From: Desmodus rotundus
Taxonomy: Eukaryota > Chordata > Mammalia > Chiroptera > Phyllostomidae
Direction: 5' to 3'
Length of the DNA stretch: 64,000 nucleotides
Assembly (NCBI RefSeq): GCF_022682495.2
Contig: NW_026527299.1
Span: 18,932 to 82,931, forward strand
Shown: positions 45,565 to 57,398 of the stretch, piece by piece
How positions within the stretch are numbered: the stretch's first letter is position 1
How the letters are laid out: every line of letters starts with the position of its first letter
Program-made: the position numbers and the translations under genes
The notes under the pieces: model-generated
Seen by the model: the letters and a program-made list of their open reading frames with translations, nothing else
What the model was told of the DNA's origin: nothing
Databases searched by the model: none

Positions 45565-47534
45565 CCCCCTGTTCTTCCATCCGTAAAGGGGTCCCCCTTT
45601 ACGGATGGAAGAACAGGGGGGAGGCGCCCAGGAGATGGCTTTTGTCCGAGCCGCGGCTGGGTGGTTTTCGGGCCAAGAGGCGGGGCCGCGCAGGCGCAAG
45701 CAGGCCCCCCCACCACAAGCATCCCTCCGGGCAACGTGCCCCCCCCGCCCCGCCTTGAGATATCAGGCCAGGTTCACAGGGTCCCTGGGCTGGTGTCAGA
45801 GTTAACGGATGCCCTCCCTGCCACCCAGAGGACCGTGCGTTTTCCCGTGGACCACACTTCCCAGCAGCCCTCCCACCCCCGCAGAGGCAGAGTGCCAGGG
45901 AAGAACTAGGGGCCTGGGGCCGGCAAGAGGGGCCGGCCACGGTTCCGCGCCAGGTGGAGCGGGTCCCGGCCGGCGGGCGGGCGGGCGGGCGGGACCCTCG
46001 TCCACGGACCGGTTCTCCCGAGGGGAGTCTGGCCTGTGCCCCGCCTGGGAGGCTAACAGCCTAGCTTCGCCTGCAACGCCCCCACCCTGCCGCAAGGCGG
46101 CAGACTTGGACCCAGCCGCTTCAACCCTCCAGTCTCTGCTGAACCACCCAAAAATGGAGTGTGACCGCTGCGACCTCAGTCCCCCAGAGCTCGAACCCCC
46201 ACCTCTGTGAGGGAATGGGCGGCCTCCTGTCCTTGGCGTCCGCAACAGGCATTCACCTGCGGTGAACCTGGGCCTCGGGCGAGCAGGGCCAGGCCCCATG
46301 GTAGGAGCCCCGGGGGAGGCAATGGCAGCCTCTGCGGCCAGGCCTCGGGCTCTCCCCGGGGCTCTCTCGGGGCACGGGCACCCTCTCTCGCCTAGAGAGT
46401 GCCCACGCCGTCCCTTGACCCCCGCGAGACACCTGCTTCCCGTGATAAGAGGCCCCCTGCCTCCATGGAGCTTGGAACTCTGGGGCCGGGCTGCGGGTCA
46501 CTGGGCTAAGTGGCTGGAAACGCGCAGACCCCTCCGTCCCGACCGCCCCACTGCGAAGATCCCCCTGTTCTTCCATCCGTAAGGGGGTCGCCCCTTACGG
46601 ATGGAAGAACAGGGGGGAGGCCCCCAGGAGATGGCATTTGGCAGAGCCGCAGCTGGCCCGTTTCGGGCCAAGACGCGGGACCCGGCAGGTAGAGGGCAGG
46701 CAGCCCCACCAGGAGCCTCCCTCGGGGCAACGGGCCCCACCCTGGACATATCAGGCCTGCTTCACAGGGTCCCTGGGGTCCTGTCCGTGGAACTGGAAGC
46801 TCTCCCCGCCACCCAGAGGTCCGTTCCTTTTCCCGTGGACCACACTTGCCAGCGCGTCTCCCACCCCGGCAGAGGCAGAGTGCCAGGGAAGAACTAGGGA
46901 CCCGGGGCCTGGATGAGGTGCGCGCCCGGGTTCCGCGCCTGGTGGGCAGGGGCCCGGGCGGGCCGGACCCACGCCCAGGGACCCCGTCTCCCGGGGGGCC
47001 TCGGGCCTGAGACCTGCCTGGGGGGCTAAGAGTCTTTCTTGGCTCCGAAGGCCCCACCCTGCCCCGAGGCGGCAAACGTGCACCGAGACGCATCTACTCT
47101 CTAAAGTCTGGGCTGGACTTCCAGAGAAGGGACTGTGTCCGCTGGGACCCGGGTCCCACAGAGCTCGAACCCCCCTCCCCGTGAAGGCATCCGCGGCCTG
47201 TGGTCCTTGGTGTCCGCAAAAGGCATTCACCTGCGGAGAACCTGGGCCCAGGTGAGCGGGACCAGGCCCCACGGCAGGAGCACCTAGGGAGGCCACCGGA
47301 GCCACGGGGGCCAGGGCTGGGCATTTTCCCGGGTGCTCTCTCGGGTCCCGGGCGCCCTCTCCCGCCCGGGGAGTGCCCACGCCGTCCCTTGACCCCCGCA
47401 GGACGCCTGCATCCCGCCATAAGCGGCCCACCTCCTCCATGGAGCACGGACACGGGGGGCCGGGGTGCGAGCAACTGGCCTACGTGGCGGCAAACCCGCA
47501 GACCCCTCCGTCCCGTCCCCGCCACTGCGAAGAT
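45565..47534. repeat. HOR unit 24 (1,970 bp)
   Basis: It has 8 C, five CGGG, GGGGAGTC, AGTCTCTG, TG and 'AC', and is free of stray indels. It matches unit 15. B palindrome at 46561. Confidence 0.94.
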
Positions 47535-49508
47535 CCCCCTGTTCTTCCATCCGTAAAGGGGTCCCCCTTTACGGATGGAAGAACAGGGGGGAGGCGCCCA
47601 GGAGATGGCTTTTGTCCGAGCCGCGGCTGGGTGGTTTTCGGGCCAAGAGGCGGGGCCGCGCAGGCGCAAGCAGGCCCCCCCACCACAAGCATCCCTCCGG
47701 GCAACGTGCCCCCCCCGCCCCGCCTTGAGATATCAGGCCAGGTTCACAGGGTCCCTGGGCTGGTGTCAGAGTTAACGGATGCCCTCCCTGCCACCCAGAG
47801 GACCGTGCGTTTTCCCGTGGACCACACTTCCCAGCAGCCCTCCCACCCCCGCAGAGGCAGAGTGCCAGGGAAGAACTAGGGGCCTGGGGCCGGCAAGAGG
47901 GGCCGGCCACGGTTCCGCGCCAGGTGGAGCGGGTCCCGGCCGGCGGGCGGGCGGGCGGGCGGGCGGGACCCTCGTCCACGGACCGGTTCTCCCGAGGGGC
48001 GTCTGGCCTGTGCCCCGCCTGGGAGGCTAACAGCCTAGCTTCGCCTGCAACGCCCCCACCCTGCCGCAAGGCGGCAGACTTGGACCCAGCCGCTTCAACC
48101 CTCCAGTCCCTGCTGAACCACCCAAAAATGGAGTGTGACCGCTGCGACCTCAGTCCCCCAGAGCTCGAACCCCCACCTCTGTGAGGGAATGGGCGGCCTC
48201 CTGTCCTTGGCGTCCGCAACAGGCATTCACCTGCGGTGAACCTGGGCCTCGGGCGAGCAGGGCCAGGCCCCATGGTAGGAGCCCCGGGGGAGGCAATGGC
48301 AGCCTCTGCGGCCAGGCCTCGGGCTCTCCCCGGGGCTCTCTCGGGGCACGGGCACCCTCTCTCGCCTAGAGAGTGCCCACGCCGTCCCTTGACCCCCGCG
48401 AGACACCTGCTTCCCGTGATAAGAGGCCCCCTGCCTCCATGGAGCTTGGAACTCTGGGGCCGGGCTGCGGGTCACTGGGCTAAGTGGCTGGAAACGCGCA
48501 GACCCCTCCGTCCCGACCGCCCCACTGCGAAGATCCCCCTGTTCTTCCATCCGTAAGGGGGTCGCCCCTTACGGATGGAAGAACAGGGGGGAGGCCCCCA
48601 GGAGATGGCATTTGGCAGAGCCGCAGCTGGCCCGTTTCGGGCCAAGACGCGGGACCCGGCAGGTAGAGGGCAGGCAGCCCCACCAGGAGCCTCCCTCGGG
48701 GCAACGGGCCCCACCCTGGACATATCAGGCCTGCTTCACAGGGTCCCTGGGGTCCTGTCCGTGGAACTGGAAGCTCTCCCCGCCACCCAGAGGTCCGTTC
48801 CTTTTCCCGTGGACCACACTTGCCAGCGCGTCTCCCACCCCGGCAGAGGCAGAGTGCCAGGGAAGAACTAGGGACCCGGGGCCTGGATGAGGTGCGCGCC
48901 CGGGTTCCGCGCCTGGTGGGCAGGGGCCCGGGCGGGCCGGACCCACGCCCAGGGACCCCGTCTCCCGGGGGGCCTCGGGCCTGAGACCTGCCTGGGGGGC
49001 TAAGAGTCTTTCTTGGCTCCGAAGGCCCCACCCTGCCCCGAGGCGGCAAACGTGCACCGAGACGCATCTACTCTCTAAAGTCTGGGCTGGACTTCCAGAG
49101 AAGGGACTGTGTCCGCTGGGACCCGGGTCCCACAGAGCTCGAACCCCCCTCCCCGTGAAGGCATCCGCGGCCTGTGGTCCTTGGTGTCCGCAAAAGGCAT
49201 TCACCTGCGGAGAACCTGGGCCCAGGTGAGCGGGACCAGGCCCCACGGCAGGAGCACCTAGGGAGGCCACCGGAGCCACGGGGGCCAGGGCTGGGCATTT
49301 TCCCGGGTGCTCTCTCGGGTCCCGGGCGCCCTCTCCCGCCCGGGGAGTGCCCACGCCGTCCCTTGACCCCCGCAGGACGCCTGCATCCCGCCATAAGCGG
49401 CCCACCTCCTCCATGGAGCACGGACACGGGGGGCCGGGGTGCGAGCAACTGGCCTACGTGGCGGCAAACCCGCAGACCCCTCCGTCCCGTCCCCGCCACT
49501 GCGAAGAT
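47535..49508. repeat. HOR unit 25 (1,974 bp)
   Basis: It has 8 C, six CGGG, GGGGCGTC, AGTCCCTG, AACGTGC, TG and 'AC', as unit 16. B palindrome at 48535. Confidence 0.94.
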
Positions 49509-51480
49509 CCCCCTGTTCTTCCATCCGTAAAGGGGTCCCCCTTTACGGATGGAAGAACAGGGGGGAGGCGCCCAGGAGATGGCTTTTGTCCGAGCCGCGG
49601 CTGGGTGGTTTTCGGGCCAAGAGGCGGGGCCGCGCAGGCGCAAGCAGGCCCCCCCACCACAAGCATCCCTCCGGGCAACGTGCCCCCCCCGCCCCGCCTT
49701 GAGATATCAGGCCAGGTTCACAGGGTCCCTGGGCTGGTGTCAGAGTTAACGGATGCCCTCCCTGCCACCCAGAGGACCGTGCGTTTTCCCGTGGACCACA
49801 CTTCCCAGCAGCCCTCCCACCCCCGCAGAGGCAGAGTGCCAGGGAAGAACTAGGGGCCTGGGGCCGGCAAGAGGGGCCGGCCACGGTTCCGCGCCAGGTG
49901 GAGCGGGTCCCGGCCGGCGGGCGGGCGGGCGGGCGGGCGGGACCCTCGTCCACGGACCGGTTCTCCCGAGGGGCGTCTGGCCTGTGCCCCGCCTGGGAGG
50001 CTAACAGCCTAGCTTCGCCTGCAACGCCCCCACCCTGCCGCAAGGCGGCAGACTTGGACCCAGCCGCTTCAACCCTCCAGTCCCTGCTGAACCACCCAAA
50101 AATGGAGTGTGACCGCTGCGACCTCAGTCCCCCAGAGCTCGAACCCCCACCTCTGTGAGGGAATGGGCGGCCTCCTGTCCTTGGCGTCCGCAACAGGCAT
50201 TCACCTGCGGTGAACCTGGGCCTCGGGCGAGCAGGGCCAGGCCCCATGGTAGGAGCCCCGGGGGAGGCAATGGCAGCCTCTGCGGCCAGGCCTCGGGCTC
50301 TCCCCGGGGCTCTCTCGGGGCACGGGCACCCTCTCTCGCCTAGAGAGTGCCCACGCCGTCCCTTGACCCCCGCGAGACACCTGCTTCCCGTGATAAGAGG
50401 CCCCCTGCCTCCATGGAGCTTGGAACTCTGGGGCCGGGCTGCGGGTCACTGGGCTAAGTGGCTGGAAACGCGCAGACCCCTCCGTCCCGACCGCCCCACT
50501 GCGAAGATCCCCCTGTTCTTCCATCCGTAAGGGGGTCGCCCCTTACGGATGGAAGAACAGGGGGGAGGCCCCCAGGAGATGGCATTTGGCAGAGCCGCAG
50601 CTGGCCCGTTTCGGGCCAAGACGCGGGACCCGGCAGGTAGAGGGCAGGCAGCCCTACCAGGAGCCTCCCTCGGGGCAACGGGCCCCACCCTGGACATATC
50701 AGGCCTGCTTCACAGGGTCCCTGGGGTCCTGTCCGTGGAACTGGAAGCTCTCCCCGCCACCCAGAGGTCCGTTCCTTTTCCCGTGGACCACACTTGCCAG
50801 CGCGTCTCCCACCCCGGCAGAGGCAGAGTGCCAGGGAAGAACTAGGGACCCGGGGCCTGGATGAGGTGCGCGCCCGGGTTCCGCGCCTGGTGGGCAGGGG
50901 CCCGGGCGGGCCGGACCCACGCCCAGGGACCCCGTCTCCCGGGGGGCCTCGGGCCTGAGACCTGCCTGGGGGGCTAAGAGTCTTTCTTGGCTCCGAAGGC
51001 CCCACCCTGCCCCGAGGCGGCAAACGTGCACCGAGACGCATCTACTCTCTAAAGTCTGGGCTGGACTTCCAGAGAAGGGACTGTGTCCGCTGGGACCCGG
51101 GTCCCACAGAGCTCGAACCCCCCTCCCCGTGAAGGCATCCGCGGCCTGCTGTCCTTGGTGTCCGCAAAAGGCATTCACCTGCGGAGAACCTGGGCCCAGG
51201 TGAGCGGGACCAGGCCCCACGGCAGGAGCCTAGGGAGGCCACCGGAGCCACGGGGGCCAGGGCTGGGCATTTTCCCGGGTGCTCTCTCGGGTCCCGGGCG
51301 CCCTCTCCCGCCCGGGGAGTGCCCACGCCGTCCCTTGACCCCCGCAGGACGCCTGCATCCCGCCATAAGCGGCCCACCTCCTCCATGGAGCACGGACACG
51401 GGGGGCCGGGGTGCGAGCAACTGGCCTACGTGGCGGCAAACCCGCAGACCCCTCCGTCCCGTCCCCGCCACTGCGAAGAT
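49509..51480. repeat. HOR unit 26 (1,972 bp), mosaic
   Basis: The A half has GGGGCGTC as in unit 25. The B half has CAGCCCTACC (near 50655), CT and no 'AC' as in units 17 and 27. The combination suggests a crossover or conversion between the two halves. B palindrome at 50509. Confidence 0.94.
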
Positions 51481-53452
51481 CCCCCTGTTCTTCCATCCGT
51501 AAAGGGGTCCCCCTTTACGGATGGAAGAACAGGGGGGAGGCGCCCAGGAGATGGCTTTTGTCCGAGCCGCGGCTGGGTGGTTTTCGGGCCAAGAGGCGGG
51601 GCCGCGCAGGCGCAAGCAGGCCCCCCCACCACAAGCATCCCTCCGGGCAACGTGCCCCCCCCGCCCCGCCTTGAGATATCAGGCCAGGTTCACAGGGTCC
51701 CTGGGCTGGTGTCAGAGTTAACGGATGCCCTCCCTGCCACCCAGAGGACCGTGCGTTTTCCCGTGGACCACACTTCCCAGCAGCCCTCCCACCCCCGCAG
51801 AGGCAGAGTGCCAGGGAAGAACTAGGGGCCTGGGGCCGGCAAGAGGGGCCGGCCACGGTTCCGCGCCAGGTGGAGCGGGTCCCGGCCGGCGGGCGGGCGG
51901 GCGGGCGGGCGGGACCCTCGTCCACGGACCGGTTCTCCCGAGGGGAGTCTGGCCTGTGCCCCGCCTGGGAGGCTAACAGCCTAGCTTCGCCTGCAACGCC
52001 CCCACCCTGCCGCAAGGCGGCAGACTTGGACCCAGCCGCTTCAACCCTCCAGTCCCTGCTGAACCACCCAAAAATGGAGTGTGACCGCTGCGACCTCAGT
52101 CCCCCAGAGCTCGAACCCCCACCTCTGTGAGGGAATGGGCGGCCTCCTGTCCTTGGCGTCCGCAACAGGCATTCACCTGCGGTGAACCTGGGCCTCGGGC
52201 GAGCAGGGCCAGGCCCCATGGTAGGAGCCCCGGGGGAGGCAATGGCAGCCTCTGCGGCCAGGCCTCGGGCTCTCCCCGGGGCTCTCTCGGGGCACGGGCA
52301 CCCTCTCTCGCCTAGAGAGTGCCCACGCCGTCCCTTGACCCCCGCGAGACACCTGCTTCCCGTGATAAGAGGCCCCCTGCCTCCATGGAGCTTGGAACTC
52401 TGGGGCCGGGCTGCGGGTCACTGGGCTAAGTGGCTGGAAACGCGCAGACCCCTCCGTCCCGACCGCCCCACTGCGAAGATCCCCCTGTTCTTCCATCCGT
52501 AAGGGGGTCGCCCCTTACGGATGGAAGAACAGGGGGGAGGCCCCCAGGAGATGGCATTTGGCAGAGCCGCAGCTGGCCCGTTTCGGGCCAAGACGCGGGA
52601 CCCGGCAGGTAGAGGGCAGGCAGCCCTACCAGGAGCCTCCCTCGGGGCAACGGGCCCCACCCTGGACATATCAGGCCTGCTTCACAGGGTCCCTGGGGTC
52701 CTGTCCGTGGAACTGGAAGCTCTCCCCGCCACCCAGAGGTCCGTTCCTTTTCCCGTGGACCACACTTGCCAGCGCGTCTCCCACCCCGGCAGAGGCAGAG
52801 TGCCAGGGAAGAACTAGGGACCCGGGGCCTGGATGAGGTGCGCGCCCGGGTTCCGCGCCTGGTGGGCAGGGGCCCGGGCGGGCCGGACCCACGCCCAGGG
52901 ACCCCGTCTCCCGGGGGGCCTCGGGCCTGAGACCTGCCTGGGGGGCTAAGAGTCTTTCTTGGCTCCGAAGGCCCCACCCTGCCCCGAGGCGGCAAACGTG
53001 CACCGAGACGCATCTACTCTCTAAAGTCTGGGCTGGACTTCCAGAGAAGGGACTGTGTCCGCTGGGACCCGGGTCCCACAGAGCTCGAACCCCCCTCCCC
53101 GTGAAGGCATCCGCGGCCTGCTGTCCTTGGTGTCCGCAAAAGGCATTCACCTGCGGAGAACCTGGGCCCAGGTGAGCGGGACCAGGCCCCACGGCAGGAG
53201 CCTAGGGAGGCCACCGGAGCCACGGGGGCCAGGGCTGGGCATTTTCCCGGGTGCTCTCTCGGGTCCCGGGCGCCCTCTCCCGCCCGGGGAGTGCCCACGC
53301 CGTCCCTTGACCCCCGCAGGACGCCTGCATCCCGCCATAAGCGGCCCACCTCCTCCATGGAGCACGGACACGGGGGGCCGGGGTGCGAGCAACTGGCCTA
53401 CGTGGCGGCAAACCCGCAGACCCCTCCGTCCCGTCCCCGCCACTGCGAAGAT
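51481..53452. repeat. HOR unit 27 (1,972 bp)
   Basis: It has 8 C, six CGGG, GGGGAGTC, AGTCCCTG, CAGCCCTACC (near 52627), CT and no 'AC', equal to unit 17 in every marker. B palindrome at 52481. Confidence 0.94.
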
Positions 53453-55426
53453 CCCCCTGTTCTTCCATCCGTAAAGGGGTCCCCCTTTACGGATGGAAGA
53501 ACAGGGGGGAGGCGCCCAGGAGATGGCTTTTGTCCGAGCCGCGGCTGGGTGGTTTTCGGGCCAAGAGGCGGGGCCGCGCAGGCGCAAGCAGGCCCCCCCA
53601 CCACAAGCATCCCTCCGGGCAACGTGCCCCCCCCGCCCCGCCTTGAGATATCAGGCCAGGTTCACAGGGTCCCTGGGCTGGTGTCAGAGTTAACGGATGC
53701 CCTCCCTGCCACCCAGAGGACCGTGCGTTTTCCCGTGGACCACACTTCCCAGCAGCCCTCCCACCCCCGCAGAGGCAGAGTGCCAGGGAAGAACTAGGGG
53801 CCTGGGGCCGGCAAGAGGGGCCGGCCACGGTTCCGCGCCAGGTGGAGCGGGTCCCGGCCGGCGGGCGGGCGGGCGGGCGGGCGGGACCCTCGTCCACGGA
53901 CCGGTTCTCCCGAGGGGCGTCTGGCCTGTGCCCCGCCTGGGAGGCTAACAGCCTAGCTTCGCCTGCAACGCCCCCACCCTGCCGCAAGGCGGCAGACTTG
54001 GACCCAGCCGCTTCAACCCTCCAGTCCCTGCTGAACCACCCAAAAATGGAGTGTGACCGCTGCGACCTCAGTCCCCCAGAGCTCGAACCCCCACCTCTGT
54101 GAGGGAATGGGCGGCCTCCTGTCCTTGGCGTCCGCAACAGGCATTCACCTGCGGTGAACCTGGGCCTCGGGCGAGCAGGGCCAGGCCCCATGGTAGGAGC
54201 CCCGGGGGAGGCAATGGCAGCCTCTGCGGCCAGGCCTCGGGCTCTCCCCGGGGCTCTCTCGGGGCACGGGCACCCTCTCTCGCCTAGAGAGTGCCCACGC
54301 CGTCCCTTGACCCCCGCGAGACACCTGCTTCCCGTGATAAGAGGCCCCCTGCCTCCATGGAGCTTGGAACTCTGGGGCCGGGCTGCGGGTCACTGGGCTA
54401 AGGGGCTGGAAACGCGCAGACCCCTCCGTCCCGACCGCCCCACTGCGAAGATCCCCCTGTTCTTCCATCCGTAAGGGGGTCGCCCCTTACGGATGGAAGA
54501 ACAGGGGGGAGGCCCCCAGGAGATGGCATTTGGCAGAGCCGCAGCTGGCCCGTTTCGGGCCAAGACGCGGGACCCGGCAGGTAGAGGGCAGGCAGCCCCA
54601 CCAGGAGCCTCCCTCGGGGCAACGGGCCCCACCCTGGACATATCAGGCCTGCTTCACAGGGTCCCTGGGGTCCTGTCCGTGGAACTGGAAGCTCTCCCCG
54701 CCACCCAGAGGTCCGTTCCTTTTCCCGTGGACCACACTTGCCAGCGCGTCTCCCACCCCGGCAGAGGCAGAGTGCCAGGGAAGAACTAGGGACCCGGGGC
54801 CTGGATGAGGTGCGCGCCCGGGTTCCGCGCCTGGTGGGCAGGGGCCCGGGCGGGCCGGACCCACGCCCAGGGACCCCGTCTCCCGGGGGGCCTCGGGCCT
54901 GAGACCTGCCTGGGGGGCTAAGAGTCTTTCTTGGCTCCGAAGGCCCCACCCTGCCCCGAGGCGGCAAACGTGCACCGAGACGCATCTACTCTCTAAAGTC
55001 TGGGCTGGACTTCCAGAGAAGGGACTGTGTCCGCTGGGACCCGGGTCCCACAGAGCTCGAACCCCCCTCCCCGTGAAGGCATCCGCGGCCTGTGGTCCTT
55101 GGTGTCCGCAAAAGGCATTCACCTGCGGAGAACCTGGGCCCAGGTGAGCGGGACCAGGCCCCACGGCAGGAGCACCTAGGGAGGCCACCGGAGCCACGGG
55201 GGCCAGGGCTGGGCATTTTCCCGGGTGCTCTCTCGGGTCCCGGGCGCCCTCTCCCGCCCGGGGAGTGCCCACGCCGTCCCTTGACCCCCGCAGGACGCCT
55301 GCATCCCGCCATAAGCGGCCCACCTCCTCCATGGAGCACGGACACGGGGGGCCGGGGTGCGAGCAACTGGCCTACGTGGCGGCAAACCCGCAGACCCCTC
55401 CGTCCCGTCCCCGCCACTGCGAAGAT
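53453..55426. repeat. HOR unit 28 (1,974 bp)
   Basis: It has 8 C, six CGGG, GGGGCGTC, AGTCCCTG, TG and 'AC'. GCTAAGGGGCTGG near 54403 replaces GCTAAGTGGCTGG. This form is otherwise found only in units 30-32. B palindrome at 54453. Confidence 0.94.
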
Positions 55427-57398
55427 CCCCCTGTTCTTCCATCCGTAAAGGGGTCCCCCTTTACGGATGGAAGAACAGGGGGGAGGCGCCCAGGAGATGG
55501 CTTTTGTCCGAGCCGCGGCTGGGTGGTTTTCGGGCCAAGAGGCGGGGCCGCGCAGGCGCAAGCAGGCCCCCCCACCACAAGCATCCCTCCGGGCAACGTG
55601 CCCCCCCCGCCCCGCCTTGAGATATCAGGCCAGGTTCACAGGGTCCCTGGGCTGGTGTCAGAGTTAACGGATGCCCTCCCTGCCACCCAGAGGACCGTGC
55701 GTTTTCCCGTGGACCACACTTCCCAGCAGCCCTCCCACCCCCGCAGAGGCAGAGTGCCAGGGAAGAACTAGGGGCCTGGGGCCGGCAAGAGGGGCCGGCC
55801 ACGGTTCCGCGCCAGGTGGAGCGGGTCCCGGCCGGCGGGCGGGCGGGCGGGCGGGCGGGACCCTCGTCCACGGACCGGTTCTCCCGAGGGGAGTCTGGCC
55901 TGTGCCCCGCCTGGGAGGCTAACAGCCTAGCTTCGCCTGCAACGCCCCCACCCTGCCGCAAGGCGGCAGACTTGGACCCAGCCGCTTCAACCCTCCAGTC
56001 CCTGCTGAACCACCCAAAAATGGAGTGTGACCGCTGCGACCTCAGTCCCCCAGAGCTCGAACCCCCACCTCTGTGAGGGAATGGGCGGCCTCCTGTCCTT
56101 GGCGTCCGCAACAGGCATTCACCTGCGGTGAACCTGGGCCTCGGGCGAGCAGGGCCAGGCCCCATGGTAGGAGCCCCGGGGGAGGCAATGGCAGCCTCTG
56201 CGGCCAGGCCTCGGGCTCTCCCCGGGGCTCTCTCGGGGCACGGGCACCCTCTCTCGCCTAGAGAGTGCCCACGCCGTCCCTTGACCCCCGCGAGACACCT
56301 GCTTCCCGTGATAAGAGGCCCCCTGCCTCCATGGAGCTTGGAACTCTGGGGCCGGGCTGCGGGTCACTGGGCTAAGTGGCTGGAAACGCGCAGACCCCTC
56401 CGTCCCGACCGCCCCACTGCGAAGATCCCCCTGTTCTTCCATCCGTAAGGGGGTCGCCCCTTACGGATGGAAGAACAGGGGGGAGGCCCCCAGGAGATGG
56501 CATTTGGCAGAGCCGCAGCTGGCCCGTTTCGGGCCAAGACGCGGGACCCGGCAGGTAGAGGGCAGGCAGCCCCACCAGGAGCCTCCCTCGGGGCAACGGG
56601 CCCCACCCTGGACATATCAGGCCTGCTTCACAGGGTCCCTGGGGTCCTGTCCGTGGAACTGGAAGCTCTCCCCGCCACCCAGAGGTCCGTTCCTTTTCCC
56701 GTGGACCACACTTGCCAGCGCGTCTCCCACCCCGGCAGAGGCAGAGTGCCAGGGAAGAACTAGGGACCCGGGGCCTGGATGAGGTGCGCGCCCGGGTTCC
56801 GCGCCTGGTGGGCAGGGGCCCGGGCGGGCCGGACCCACGCCCAGGGACCCCGTCTCCCGGGGGGCCTCGGGCCTGAGACCTGCCTGGGGGGCTAAGAGTC
56901 TTTCTTGGCTCCGAAGGCCCCACCCTGCCCCGAGGCGGCAAACGTGCACCGAGACGCATCTACTCTCTAAAGTCTGGGCTGGACTTCCAGAGAAGGGACT
57001 GTGTCCGCTGGGACCCGGGTCCCACAGAGCTCGAACCCCCCTCCCCGTGAAGGCATCCGCGGCCTGCTGTCCTTGGTGTCCGCAAAAGGCATTCACCTGC
57101 GGAGAACCTGGGCCCAGGTGAGCGGGACCAGGCCCCACGGCAGGAGCCTAGGGAGGCCACCGGAGCCACGGGGGCCAGGGCTGGGCATTTTCCCGGGTGC
57201 TCTCTCGGGTCCCGGGCGCCCTCTCCCGCCCGGGGAGTGCCCACGCCGTCCCTTGACCCCCGCAGGACGCCTGCATCCCGCCATAAGCGGCCCACCTCCT
57301 CCATGGAGCACGGACACGGGGGGCCGGGGTGCGAGCAACTGGCCTACGTGGCGGCAAACCCGCAGACCCCTCCGTCCCGTCCCCGCCACTGCGAAGAT
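55427..57398. repeat. HOR unit 29 (1,972 bp)
   Basis: It has 8 C, six CGGG, GGGGAGTC, AGTCCCTG, the common GCTAAGTGGCTGG form, CT and no 'AC'. It separates units 28 and 30, which share the rare GGGG form. B palindrome at 56427. Confidence 0.94.
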
